Positions 28,988-37,442 of a stretch of 64,000 nt of DNA are shown piece by piece; the stretch's first letter is position 1; each line of letters starts with the position of its first letter. The notes beneath the pieces are model-generated. The model made no database searches and was not told where the DNA came from. It saw nothing but the letters and a program-made list of their open reading frames with translations. The translations under genes were made by a program, and so were the position numbers. This DNA is from Blastococcus atacamensis (lineage in GTDB: Bacteria > Actinomycetota > Actinomycetes > Mycobacteriales > Geodermatophilaceae): the NCBI RefSeq assembly GCF_002938425.1, contig NZ_POQU01000002.1:58096-122095 (forward strand), written 5' to 3'.

Positions 28988-29665
28988 ATGGACCTCCTCG
29001 CCGCAGCCACCGACGAGGGTGGGATCACCGGTTTCCTGCTTCGGCTCGTGGAGATGCTGGGCCCGGTCGGCGTGGGCCTGAGCATCCTGGCCGAGACCGT
29101 CATCCCGCCGATCCCCAGCGAAGCGGTGCTGGGTCTGGCCGGCGTCCTGATCAACCAGGGGCGGATGTCGGTCGTCCCGGTGATCCTGTTCGCCACGCTG
29201 GGCTCGATCCTCGGCGCGATCTTCTTCTACTACGTCGGACGGGCGCTCGGCCCGCGCCGGTCGCACGCCTTCCTCGACCGGTTGCCGCTGGTCGAGACCG
29301 AGGACGTGGACCGGACCTTCGCCTGGTTCGAGCGGCACGGGCGGTCGGCGGTGTTCTTCGGCCGGATGGTGCCGATCGTGCGCAGCTTCATCTCCGTGCC
29401 GGCCGGGGTGGTGCGCATGCCGTTCGGCCAGTTCCTGCTGTTCAGCGCGGCTGGCAGCCTCATCTGGAACAGCGTGCTGATCGGCCTGGGCGTGGCGGCC
29501 GGGGACTTCATCGAGAAGAACCTCAAGTACCTGGACTACGTCGTCGTGGCGGGGGTGGTGCTCGTGGTGGCCTGGCTGGTCTACCGGAAGGTCAGCGGGA
29601 GGATGCACCGGCCCCCGACGGCCGGCGCCGACCTCCCGCCGGACGAGCGCGACCAGCCGGCATGA
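28988..29665 (+). CDS. DedA-family membrane protein
   Basis: A 225-residue inner-membrane protein of the DedA/SNARE-associated superfamily, linked to membrane homeostasis and undecaprenyl-phosphate or lipid flipping. It has the re-entrant-loop sequence ETVIPPIPSEAVLGLAGVL near residue 36, GSILGAIFFYYVGRALG, the family motif FFGRMVPIVRSFISVPAGVVRMP near 125 and a final helix before a proline-rich tail. ATG at 28988 lies after the divergent amidohydrolase start. The next gene overlaps by 4 bases. Confidence 0.9.
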   Translation: MDLLAAATDEGGITGFLLRLVEMLGPVGVGLSILAETVIPPIPSEAVLGLAGVLINQGRMSVVPVILFATLGSILGAIFFYYVGRALGPRRSHAFLDRLPLVETEDVDRTFAWFERHGRSAVFFGRMVPIVRSFISVPAGVVRMPFGQFLLFSAAGSLIWNSVLIGLGVAAGDFIEKNLKYLDYVVVAGVVLVVAWLVYRKVSGRMHRPPTAGADLPPDERDQPA

Positions 29666-29946
29666 CCCGCCGCCGCCCGGAGGTCGTGGCCTTCGACGTC
29701 AACGAGACGCTGCTGGACCCGTCCCCGGTGCGTGCCGCACTGGTGGAGGCCGGGCAGCCCGGATCGCTCCTGGGCACGGTGTTCGCCGCGCACGGCTGGG
29801 ACGTGCTGGGCGCGCAGCGGGCCGGGCTGACCGGGGCCTGGTTCCCGCGCAGCGACCGGGCGTACCCGGCGGTGTACGAGCCGGCGCACGTGCGGGCCCA
29901 GGACCTGGCGGGTGCGGTGGACGCGCTGCTGGCCCTGCCGGCATGA
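29662..29946 (+). pseudogene. Haloacid dehalogenase type II with internal deletion
   Basis: The 94-residue open frame joins the start of a type II haloacid dehalogenase (VVAFDVNETLLD, with the nucleophile Asp) directly to its C-terminus (FAAHGWDVLGAQRAGLTGAW, then FPRSDRAYPAVYEPAHVRAQDL). Family members are about 220 residues; the cap domain and the middle of the core, including the usual conserved Ser/Thr and Lys motifs, are gone without a frameshift. The product cannot be an active enzyme. It overlaps the DedA gene before it and the hydrolase gene after it (ATGA at both ends), so it may persist to keep translation coupled. Confidence 0.8.
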
Positions 29947-30575
29947 GTGCGGCCGAGACGCTGGCGGTCGAGACCCCGCACGGGCCGGCCCGCGTGCTCA
30001 CCGCCGGCGACGGCGGCGCGGGCACCCTCGTGCTGGGCCACGGGGCGGGCGGCGGCTCGGAGTCCGAGGACCTGGCGATGCTGGCGGCCGAGGCCGTCGA
30101 CGCCGGCTGGCTGGTGCACCGGGTGGACCAGCCCTGGCGCGTGGCGGGCAAGCGGATCGCGCCGGCCCCGCCGCGGCTGGACGAGGCATGGCACGTGGTC
30201 CTGGACCGCTTGCGGGTGCTGGACCGACTGCCCGGGCGGCTGGTGCTGGGCGGCCGGAGCGCGGGCGCGCGGGTGGCCTGCCGGACGGCGGCGGACCAGG
30301 GAGCGGTCGGGGTGCTGTCGCTGGCGTTTCCGCTGCACCCGCCGGGGAGGCCGGAGAAGAGCCGCGCACCCGAGCTGGTCGCCGTGCCGGTGCCGCTGGT
30401 CGTCGTGCAGGGCGAGACCGACGCGATGGGACGGCCCGAGCACGTGGCCGCAGCGCTGCAGGGCCACCCGGGCGCGTCGGTGTACGCCGTGCCCGGCGAC
30501 CACTCGCTGAAGAAGAACCCGCACCTGGTGGCCGCTGCGGCGATGTCCTGGCTCACCGAGGTCCTCCCCGCCTGA
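29943..30575 (+). CDS. Alpha/beta-hydrolase family protein (KANL3/Tex30-like)
   Basis: A 210-residue hydrolase of the small dienelactone-hydrolase-like/KANL3-Tex30 group. It has the oxyanion region LVLGHGAGGGSESEDL, the nucleophile elbow GGRSAGARVA (Ser near residue 104), the acid in VVVQGETDAMG and the histidine in PGDHSLKKNP. Substrate unknown, cytosolic. ATG at 29943 overlaps the stop of the truncated dehalogenase gene. It converges with the HNH gene after 31 bases. Confidence 0.82.
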   Translation: MSAAETLAVETPHGPARVLTAGDGGAGTLVLGHGAGGGSESEDLAMLAAEAVDAGWLVHRVDQPWRVAGKRIAPAPPRLDEAWHVVLDRLRVLDRLPGRLVLGGRSAGARVACRTAADQGAVGVLSLAFPLHPPGRPEKSRAPELVAVPVPLVVVQGETDAMGRPEHVAAALQGHPGASVYAVPGDHSLKKNPHLVAAAAMSWLTEVLPA

Positions 30576-30606
30576 GCCCACGCTCGGGAGAACCACCCAC
30601 CGTCCT

Positions 30607-32009
30607 TCAGAACGGCGGCGGCTCCGCCCCGGCCGACGACCCGGATCGCCCCGACCCGGCGTGGAGCGGCTCTGCGCCGCACGGTGGATCGAGCGATCGA
30701 GCGCCGTCGAGTGCCATCGCCATCCCTGGTGGGCGGGTGACCCGGCGCACGCCGCTCGGGGTGGTCACGGTGAGCACCCCGTCGTCGTCCATCTCGAAGC
30801 GCCAGCCGGGTGCGTGGGTCTCCAACCGGTGGTGCCGGCGGCACAGGCAGCAGAGGTTCTCACAGCTGGTCGCGCCGCCCTCGGCGTGCGGAACCACGTG
30901 GTCGAGGTCGGCCCATCCGGCGTGGTTGCCACAGCCGGGATGGCGGCAGGTGCGGTCGCGGACGGTGGTGAAGCGGCGCTGCGGCGCCGACGGTCGGTAC
31001 CGGTCCGTCCCGGGCGGCCGGTCGACGACCGGGCAGCGGCAGTGCCCATCCGGGTGGATCGTGCAGCCCCGCCGGGCGAGGCGTTCCAGCTCGCTGCGGG
31101 TGACGCTGGCCCGCAGCGCGCCGGTGACCGGGTCGACGACGGCGATGTCCAGAGAGCCACCTGCGGGCGCGCGCAGGCCACCGGGGCAGAGCGCGTCGAG
31201 CCGCTGCAGCAGTTCGCGGAGCTGCGCCGCCGTGACCGGCTGCCCGTCGACCTCGGCCGGCGAGGAGCCGGTCACCGGACCTACCTCAGCGGCGCCCTCC
31301 GCGGTGCACCGGGGTTCGAGCGCGGGCAGGGGCGCGACCACGGTGAGGTGGGCCGTGACCGGTGGGCGACGGGTGTCCCAGGGCCGCAGCACCAGATCGG
31401 CGAGGACTCCGGCCCGCAGCTGCCCGATCGGCCGGTCGTCGCCGTCCGGGCGTAGTGGTCGACGGTGTCGCGAAGCGCGGCCGCCAGGGGCTGGGGCAGG
31501 AACGCGGACAGCTCGGCCATGCCGTCACGACCCGCGCGCACGGTGACGTCGGCGCAGCGCTCCGCCTGGCGGCGCCGGCGTTCGGCCGCTGCTTCGTCCC
31601 GCCGCAGCAGCTCGGCACGGGCCGCCGCCCGGAGACCCGACACGGACAGCCGGTCCGCACGGAGCAGCACGGCGACCTCCACCTGGGACAGCACCTCGGG
31701 CTCCACCTCGCCAGTGACCGGTCCCAGCTCCGCGGCCGGCGCACGCGCACGGGGCCAGTCCAGCCGGCCGTCGGCGAGCGCGGCCCAGGTCGCCGGGAGG
31801 TGCCGGAGGAGGACCAGACTCTGGTCGGCGAGCGCGCTCGCCGCCGTGCGAGAGCAGTTCAGGACCTGCGCGAGCTCGTCGGCGAAGAACTCGCTCACCC
31901 CCGGAGCGGCCTCGCGCCCAGCTCCGGGCAGCCACTCGGGCGACGCCGCGCCGGGCTCGCCGACCTGCCGATCCAGGGTGTCGGGCCGACGGGCGGCGAG
32001 CTCTCCCAC
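30607..32009 (-). pseudogene. DUF222/HNH endonuclease (13E12 repeat family), frameshifted
   Basis: The N-terminal DUF222 part (GTG at 32009; FADELAQVLNCSRTAASALA, DRLSVSGLRAAARAELLRRDE, LPQPLAAALRDTVDHYART) is in one frame. The rest (DDRPIGQLRAGVLADLVLRP, LRASVTRSELERLARRGC, and the HNH domain TCRHPGCGNHAGWADLDHV plus NLCCLCRRHHRLETHAPG) is in another. The switch is near 31430-31446 and needs one added base. Relatives in actinomycetes are multicopy, of uncertain function, and often recombine or decay. Residues of the HNH core are intact, so an assembly error is an alternative. Confidence 0.82.
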
Positions 32010-32188
32010 CAGCTCGGCCCGGGGTACGACAGTTCTGGAGCGTTCCGCGCACGTGACCAGCGGTTCTTCCGAGGATCGCCGGGCCGCTCACGAGTGGCGG
32101 AGCCGGCACGGGGGCACGCCGCCGACGGGCCGACCACGCGTAGCGCACAGCGCCGGGCGCCCCGCCCGGGCCGTACGGGTGGGTGACG

Positions 32189-33403
32189 TCAGCGGCGACG
32201 GCGGCGGCGCACGAGGAGCGCCACCAGGAGCACCACCCCGGCGATCCCGGCCGCCGGCGCGGCGTACCGGGACAGCGCCGCACCACCGGCGACCTCGAGC
32301 AGGTCGATCGGCTCGGGCTCGGCCGGCTTCGGGCGGCTCGTCGGCGCCTGGGCGGACGACGCGGCGGGACCGGCGGACGGCACGCTGCGCAGCGGCGCCC
32401 CGGTTGCCGGGCGGACCGGCGGCGCCGTCGGGCCCTTCGGCGGCGTGCTGGGCGCCTTCGCGCCGGGGGCGGTGTCCCGGGCGGCGGGCACGGAGTCCGT
32501 CGCCGCCGGGGCGGAGTCCGTCGCCGCCGGGGCGGAGTCCGTCGCCGCCGGGGCGGAGTCCGTCGCCGCCGGGGCGGAGTCCGTCGCCGCCGGGGCGGTG
32601 TCCGTCGCCGCCGGGGCGGTGTCCGTCGGCTCCGGCACCGCGCTCACCGGGGCCGTGGCCTTCTTCTTGGCCGCCGCCTTCGCCGGCGTGGCCTTCGCCG
32701 GCGCCGCCTTCGCGGGAGCCGGATCGGCGGCGGCGGGGGCCTTCGTCCCCGCCTCGTCGGAGTCGCCGGCCGACGTCACCTTGTCCGTCGTGGCGGCCGC
32801 GGCCTTCTTCGTCGCCGCAGCGGCCTTCTTGACCGCCTTGCCGGTCGCGCCATCCCCGGCCGCCTGCTCGGCTGAGGCGGCGATCTCCTCGACGGCTCCC
32901 GAGGCGGTGGCCACCGCCTTCTGCGCCGCTGTCTCCCGCTCGGCATGGCCCTGCGCGTCGCCCTCGCCCAGCTGGGCGGCGAGCTTGTCGGCGAACTGCC
33001 CGAGCAGCTTGTTGCCGACGTCGGTCATCACCCCACGGCCGAACTGCGCCGGGCGGCCGGTGATGTTCAGGTCGGTGAGCACGTCGACCCGGGTGACCGA
33101 TCCTTCGGCCTTGAGCACGGCCGTCACGGTCGCCGCGGCCGTGCCGTTGCCCCGCTGATCCTTGCCGCGCGCGTCGATGACCGCGCGGTGCGCCGCCTCG
33201 TCCTTCTCGATGAACGAGGCCTTGCCCTGGTACGTGAGGTTGATCGGCCCCAGCTTCACCTTGACCCGGCCGGTGAAGTCGTCACCCGTCACCGAGTCCA
33301 GCGCGGCCCCGGGCATGCAGGGAGCGATCCGCTCGATGTCCAGCAGCACCCGCCACGCCTCGTCGACGGGGACCGGGACGGTGAACGAGTTCTCCAGCTG
33401 CAC
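32189..33403 (-). CDS. coxG: CoxG-like SRPBCC protein with repetitive linker and C-terminal membrane anchor
   Basis: Residues 1-150 form a CoxG/SRPBCC lipid- or quinone-binding domain (MQLENSFTVPVPVDEAWRVL, CMPGAALDSVTGDDFTGRV, GRPAQFGRGVMTDVGNKL). A long Ala/Lys/Pro-rich linker (about 155-370) includes the heptad TDSAPAA repeated about seven times. The end has one hydrophobic helix (AAGIAGVVLLVALLV) followed by RRRRRR. CoxG proteins are reported to help CO dehydrogenases reach the membrane quinone pool; a tail anchor on a flexible linker fits that role. It is the last gene of the cox operon, 93 bases after coxM. Confidence 0.85.
   Translation of the reverse strand: MQLENSFTVPVPVDEAWRVLLDIERIAPCMPGAALDSVTGDDFTGRVKVKLGPINLTYQGKASFIEKDEAAHRAVIDARGKDQRGNGTAAATVTAVLKAEGSVTRVDVLTDLNITGRPAQFGRGVMTDVGNKLLGQFADKLAAQLGEGDAQGHAERETAAQKAVATASGAVEEIAASAEQAAGDGATGKAVKKAAAATKKAAAATTDKVTSAGDSDEAGTKAPAAADPAPAKAAPAKATPAKAAAKKKATAPVSAVPEPTDTAPAATDTAPAATDSAPAATDSAPAATDSAPAATDSAPAATDSVPAARDTAPGAKAPSTPPKGPTAPPVRPATGAPLRSVPSAGPAASSAQAPTSRPKPAEPEPIDLLEVAGGAALSRYAAPAAGIAGVVLLVALLVRRRRRR
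32492..32638 (-). repeat. 21-base tandem repeat inside coxG
   Basis: Seven consecutive 21-base units of the type GGAGTCCGTCGCCGCCGGGGC (plus strand): five identical copies (32492-32596) and two with changes, with an eighth degenerate unit just before. Each encodes the heptad TDSAPAA in the CoxG linker. The identity of five units suggests recent expansion, so copy number may vary between strains. Confidence 0.92.
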
Positions 33404-33426
33404 TGCCGTCCTCCTGGTGACGTACT

Positions 33427-33490
33427 GGAACGGCCCCCTTGCAGGGACCCGGCGCGAGCCTGCGAGTGCTGGGGGGCAAGGGGGTCCTTC
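33427..33490 (+). repeat. Dispersed hairpin repeat, copy D
   Basis: Full copy between coxM and coxG. The arms CCCCCTTGC (33434-33442) and GCAAGGGGG (33476-33484) pair perfectly; relative to copy C both arms have changed together. It ends 6 bases from the coxM stop codon, so it could lower coxG transcription relative to coxSLM. Confidence 0.75.
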
Positions 33491-33496
33491 GACAAG

Positions 33497-34354
33497 CTAC
33501 AGCCCGGCGGCGGTGCTCACCGCCCGGCGCGTCAGCACCCTGGCCAGGTGCTGCCGGTAGTCGGCCTGCGCGTTCAGATCGCTGCTGGGCTCGGTGCCGT
33601 CGGCCGCGCGCTCGGATGCCGCGGCCACGGCCTCCGCCGTCGCCTCGGCCCCCGCGAGGGCCTCCTCGACCTGCCGGGCACGGAGCGGCGTCGGCCCCAT
33701 GTTGGTCAGCCCGACGCGGGCCTCGGTGATCCGGCCGTTCTCCCGCCGCACCACCGCGGCGACCGCCACGATCGACCACGCCTGCGCCACCCGGTTGAAC
33801 TTCTCGTAGTGCATGCCCCACGAGCCGGCCAGCTTCGGCACCCGGACCTCGACCAGCAGCTCGCCCTCGCCGACCGCAGTGGTCAGGTAGTCGAGGAAGA
33901 ACTCGCTCGCCGGCACGGTGCGCCGTCCGCCCGGTCCGACGATCACGAACTCCGCGTCCAGCGCCAGCGCCACCGCCGGCAGGTCACCGGCGGGATCGGC
34001 GTGCACCAGGGCGCCGCCGAAGGTCCCGCGGTGCCGCACCTGCCGGTCGGCCACGGTGCCGGTCGCCTCGGCGATCAGCGGCGCGTGCTCGGCGATCAGC
34101 GGGTCGGCGAGGACGTCGGAGTGCGTCGTCATCGCGCCGATGACGATCGCGTCGCCGTCGTCCCGGACGCCTCGCAAGCCCTCGACCTTGCCGAGGTCGA
34201 CGACGGTCTCCGGTGCGGCCAGCCGCAGCCGCATGACGGGGATGAGCGACTGCCCGCCGGCCAGGACCTTGACGTCCTCGCCGCCGTCGGCGATCGCCTG
34301 CAAGGCCTCATCGACCGTCGTCGGGCGGGCGTAGGCGAACGGCGCGGGGATCAC
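33497..34354 (-). CDS. coxM: CO-dehydrogenase-like FAD subunit (medium subunit)
   Basis: FAD-binding electron-transfer subunit of a molybdenum hydroxylase. The 285-residue product has FAYARPTTVDEALQAI, the FAD motifs AGGQSLIPVMRLRLA (near residue 32) and RHRGTFGGALVHADPAGD (near 105), and a C-terminal CO-dehydrogenase flavoprotein domain. GTG at 34354 overlaps the coxL stop (GTGA) and follows GGAGG. Gene order S-L-M, not M-S-L, agrees with the form II character of coxL. Confidence 0.9.
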   Translation of the reverse strand: MIPAPFAYARPTTVDEALQAIADGGEDVKVLAGGQSLIPVMRLRLAAPETVVDLGKVEGLRGVRDDGDAIVIGAMTTHSDVLADPLIAEHAPLIAEATGTVADRQVRHRGTFGGALVHADPAGDLPAVALALDAEFVIVGPGGRRTVPASEFFLDYLTTAVGEGELLVEVRVPKLAGSWGMHYEKFNRVAQAWSIVAVAAVVRRENGRITEARVGLTNMGPTPLRARQVEEALAGAEATAEAVAAASERAADGTEPSSDLNAQADYRQHLARVLTRRAVSTAAGL

Positions 34355-36825
34355 AGGGCACCTCCGGAGGTGGACGGGGCGTCGGACGAGTCGACGGCCT
34401 GGGCGTTGCTCCGGGCCGGAGCCCGATCCCCGCCGTCCCCGCCCTGATGGATCGCTCGCCAGACGCGTTCGGGTGTCAGCGGCATGCGGATGTCCTGCAC
34501 GCCCAGGTGCCGGACGGCGTCCAGCGCGGCGTTGACGACGGCGGGGGTGGAGGCGATGCAGCCGGCCTCGCCCACGCCCTTGGCGCCGATCGGGTTGCCG
34601 GGGGCGGCGTGCACCGTGTTGCCGGTGTCGAAGTGCGGCAGGTCCGAGGCCGCCGGCACGAGGTAGTCGACGAACGTGCCGGTGGTGAGGTTGCCGTCGT
34701 CGTCGTAGATGGCCTCCTCGTACAGCGCCTGCGCGATGCCCTGCGCCAGCCCGCCGTGCACCTGCCCCTCGACGATCAGCGGGTTGACGATCGTGCCGAC
34801 GTCGTCGACGGAGGCGTACTTGCGGATCTTCACGAACCCGGTCTCGGTGTCCACCTCCATGGCGCACAGGTGGGTGCCATGCGGGAAGGAGAAGTTCTCC
34901 GGGTCGAACGTCGCCTCGGCGTCGATCGAGGGCTCGATGCCCTCCGGGTAGTCGTGCGCCGCGAAGATCGCCAGCGCGATCTCCTGGATGCCCAGGCCGG
35001 TGCCCGGCGTCCCGCGCACGGAGAACTTCCCGCCGGAGAACTCCAGGTCGTCCTCGCTCGCCTCGAGCAGGTGCGCGGCGATCCTCCGCGCCTTGGCGAT
35101 CACCTTGTCCGCCGCCTTGACCACGGCCGAGCCGCCGACGACCAGCGACCGCGACCCGTAGGTGTCCAGCCCGCGGGAGGAGATCGCGGTGTCGCCGTGC
35201 AGCACCTCGACGTCCTCGAAGGGCACCCCCAGGGAGTCGGCGACGAGCTGGCTCCACGCCGTCTCGTGGCCCTGGCCGTGCGGCGTCGAGCCGGTGACCA
35301 CCTCGACCTTGCCGGTGGGCAGCATCCGGATCGATGCCGACTCCCAGCCGCCCGCGCCGAAGGCCAGCGAGCCCAGCACCCGCGAGGGGGCCAGGCCGCA
35401 CATCTCGGTGAAGGTGGAGATGCCGATGCCCAGCTGCACAGGGTCGTTCGACTCCCGGCGACGGCGCTGCTCCTCGCGCAGCTCGTCGTACCCGAGCAGC
35501 TCCAGCGCCTGCTGGGTCGCCGTCTCGTAGTCCCCGCTGTCGTAGGCCAGCCCGGCCACGGTCGTGAAGGGGAACTCGGCGGCGTCGATCCAGTTCTTGC
35601 GCCGCAGCTCCAGCGGGTCCATGCCGAGCTCCACCGCGAGCTCGTCCATGATCCGCTCGATCGCGAAGGTCGCCTCGGGCCGACCGGCGCCGCGGTAGGC
35701 GTCGGTGGGCACCTTGTTGGTGAACACCCCGTCGCACTCGAAGCGGTAGGCCGGGAACTTGTAGATCCCCGGGTACATGAAGGCGCCCAGCGCCGGGACG
35801 CCTGGCGTGATCAGGCGCAGGTAGGCGCCCATGTCTGCCAGCAGCCGGACCCGCAGGCCCAGGATGTTCCCCTCCCGGTCGGCGGCGACGTCCACGTACT
35901 GGATCTGGTCGCGGCCGTGGTGGGCGGTCATCAGCGACTCGCTGCGGGTCTCGGTCCACTTGACCGGCTTGCCCAGCCGACGGGCGATCAGCAGGCAGAG
36001 GATCTCCTCCGGGTTCACCTGCAGCTTGCCGCCGAACCCGCCGCCGACGTCGGGGGCGATGACCCGCAGCTTGTGCTCCGGGATCCCGGTGACCATCGCG
36101 GCCATCACCCGCAGGATGTGCGGGATCTGGGTGGACGACCACAACGTGTAGTTGTCGCCCTGCGGCTGGACGACGGCCGAGCGCGGCTCCATGAAGGCGG
36201 GGATCAGCCGCTGCTGCACGAAGCGCCGGCTGACGACGACGTCGGCGCCGGAGAACGCCTGCTCGGTGTCGCCGCCGGTGCCCGTCTCGCCGGCGTCGAA
36301 GACGAAGTGGTAGCTGGTGTTGGACTCCAGGTGGTCGTGCACGAGGTCGGCGCCCTCGGCGACCGCCTGCTCCATGTCGAGCACCACCGGCAGCGGCTCG
36401 TAGTCGATGTCGGCGAGCTCGACGGCGTCCTGCGCGGCGGCCTTGGACCGCGCCACGATCACCGCGACCGCCTCGCCGACGTGGTTCACCTGGTCGACGG
36501 CGATCGAGGGGTGACCGGGATTGACCATGTCGGGGGTCACCGGCCACGCGCACGGCAGCGAGCCCTGCTCGTCGGCCAGGTCGCGTCCGGTGAACACCGC
36601 GACGACTCCCGGGGCCTCCCGGGCCGCGGTGACGTCGACGTTCGTGATCCGCGCGTGCGCCACGGGTGACCGGACGACGGCCAGGTGCAGCATGCCCGGC
36701 AGGACCATGTTGTCGGTCCACGTGGTGCGGCCGGTGATCAGCCGGGCGTCCTCCTTGCGGCGGCGCGCCTTGCCGATCTCCTTGTCCGGGCCCGGAGTGC
36801 CGGTGCGCTCCTCGACCGCGGTCAT
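34351..36825 (-). CDS. coxL: Form II CO-dehydrogenase-like molybdopterin large subunit
   Basis: Catalytic subunit of a xanthine-oxidase-family enzyme, carrying the molybdenum cofactor. The 824-residue product has the N-terminal a/b hammerhead ([20 protein letters not shown]), GGGFGGK, the active-site loop AYRGAGR near residue 377 and the catalytic glutamate in GAKGVGEAG near 750. True CO dehydrogenases (form I) have AYXCSFR with a copper-binding Cys; AYRGAGR marks form II, whose substrate is generally unknown. ATG at 36825 overlaps the coxS stop. It would oxidise a small organic substrate or, less likely, CO. Confidence 0.92.
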   Translation of the reverse strand: MTAVEERTGTPGPDKEIGKARRRKEDARLITGRTTWTDNMVLPGMLHLAVVRSPVAHARITNVDVTAAREAPGVVAVFTGRDLADEQGSLPCAWPVTPDMVNPGHPSIAVDQVNHVGEAVAVIVARSKAAAQDAVELADIDYEPLPVVLDMEQAVAEGADLVHDHLESNTSYHFVFDAGETGTGGDTEQAFSGADVVVSRRFVQQRLIPAFMEPRSAVVQPQGDNYTLWSSTQIPHILRVMAAMVTGIPEHKLRVIAPDVGGGFGGKLQVNPEEILCLLIARRLGKPVKWTETRSESLMTAHHGRDQIQYVDVAADREGNILGLRVRLLADMGAYLRLITPGVPALGAFMYPGIYKFPAYRFECDGVFTNKVPTDAYRGAGRPEATFAIERIMDELAVELGMDPLELRRKNWIDAAEFPFTTVAGLAYDSGDYETATQQALELLGYDELREEQRRRRESNDPVQLGIGISTFTEMCGLAPSRVLGSLAFGAGGWESASIRMLPTGKVEVVTGSTPHGQGHETAWSQLVADSLGVPFEDVEVLHGDTAISSRGLDTYGSRSLVVGGSAVVKAADKVIAKARRIAAHLLEASEDDLEFSGGKFSVRGTPGTGLGIQEIALAIFAAHDYPEGIEPSIDAEATFDPENFSFPHGTHLCAMEVDTETGFVKIRKYASVDDVGTIVNPLIVEGQVHGGLAQGIAQALYEEAIYDDDGNLTTGTFVDYLVPAASDLPHFDTGNTVHAAPGNPIGAKGVGEAGCIASTPAVVNAALDAVRHLGVQDIRMPLTPERVWRAIHQGGDGGDRAPARSNAQAVDSSDAPSTSGGAL

Positions 36826-37358
36826 GCCTGCCCCACCACGTGCGGAGCGGCGGCGGTGTCGACCTGGGCGGGCACGACGTGTCCGTCGGCACCCCCTCGC
36901 ATCTCGGCGGCAGCGTGCCGGACCGCCCGGACGATGTTCTGGTATCCGGTGCAGCGGCAGAGGTTGCCCTCGATGCCCTCGCGCACCTCGTCGTCGCTGG
37001 GGTCGGGGTTGTCCTCGAGCAGGTCGATCGAGGCCATGATCATCCCCGGCGTGCAGTAGCCGCACTGGAGGCCGTGCATCTCGTTGAAGGCCTTCTGCAC
37101 GGGGTGCAGGTCGCCGCCGCTGGCGACGCCCTCGATCGTCGTCACCTCGCAGCCGTCGGCCTGGACGGCCAACACGGTGCAGCTCTTCACCGCCTCGCCG
37201 TCGAGGTGCACGGTGCAGGCGCCGCAGTTGCTGGTGTCGCACCCGACGACCGTCCCGACCTTCCCGAGCTGCTCCCGCAGGTAGTGGACCAGCAGGGTCC
37301 GCGGTTCGACGTCGTCGGCATACGTCGCGCCGTCCACGCGCACGGTGATGGGGGTCAT
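36822..37358 (-). CDS. coxS: CO-dehydrogenase-like 2Fe-2S subunit (small subunit)
   Basis: Electron-transfer subunit with two 2Fe-2S clusters. The 178-residue product has the plant-type ferredoxin cluster [22 protein letters not shown] and the alpha-helical cluster [10 protein letters not shown] with NLCRCTGY. Length slightly exceeds the usual 160 because of a C-terminal extension ([19 protein letters not shown]). ATG at 37358 opens the minus-strand operon coxS-coxL-coxM-coxG; the promoter should lie in 37359-37442. Confidence 0.93.
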   Translation of the reverse strand: MTPITVRVDGATYADDVEPRTLLVHYLREQLGKVGTVVGCDTSNCGACTVHLDGEAVKSCTVLAVQADGCEVTTIEGVASGGDLHPVQKAFNEMHGLQCGYCTPGMIMASIDLLEDNPDPSDDEVREGIEGNLCRCTGYQNIVRAVRHAAAEMRGGADGHVVPAQVDTAAAPHVVGQA

Positions 37359-37442
37359 CAGTCCTCCGCCTCGTTGCAGGGGTCGATGGCGCCCGCGGCT
37401 GACCGTGGGGCCCGACCCGGAGTCTGCACCCAGGAGGGTGAC

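Noticed and set aside
30576..30606. A further copy of the hairpin repeat after the HNH gene
   Set aside because: Only the TGAAGGAC start matches; there are no paired arms.
32492..32638. A CRISPR-like array
   Set aside because: The units are contiguous 21-mers with no spacers and encode in-frame heptads of CoxG.
34351..36825. Form I (true) aerobic CO dehydrogenase
   Set aside because: The active-site loop is AYRGAGR, lacking the copper-binding Cys of AYXCSFR, and the gene order is S-L-M.
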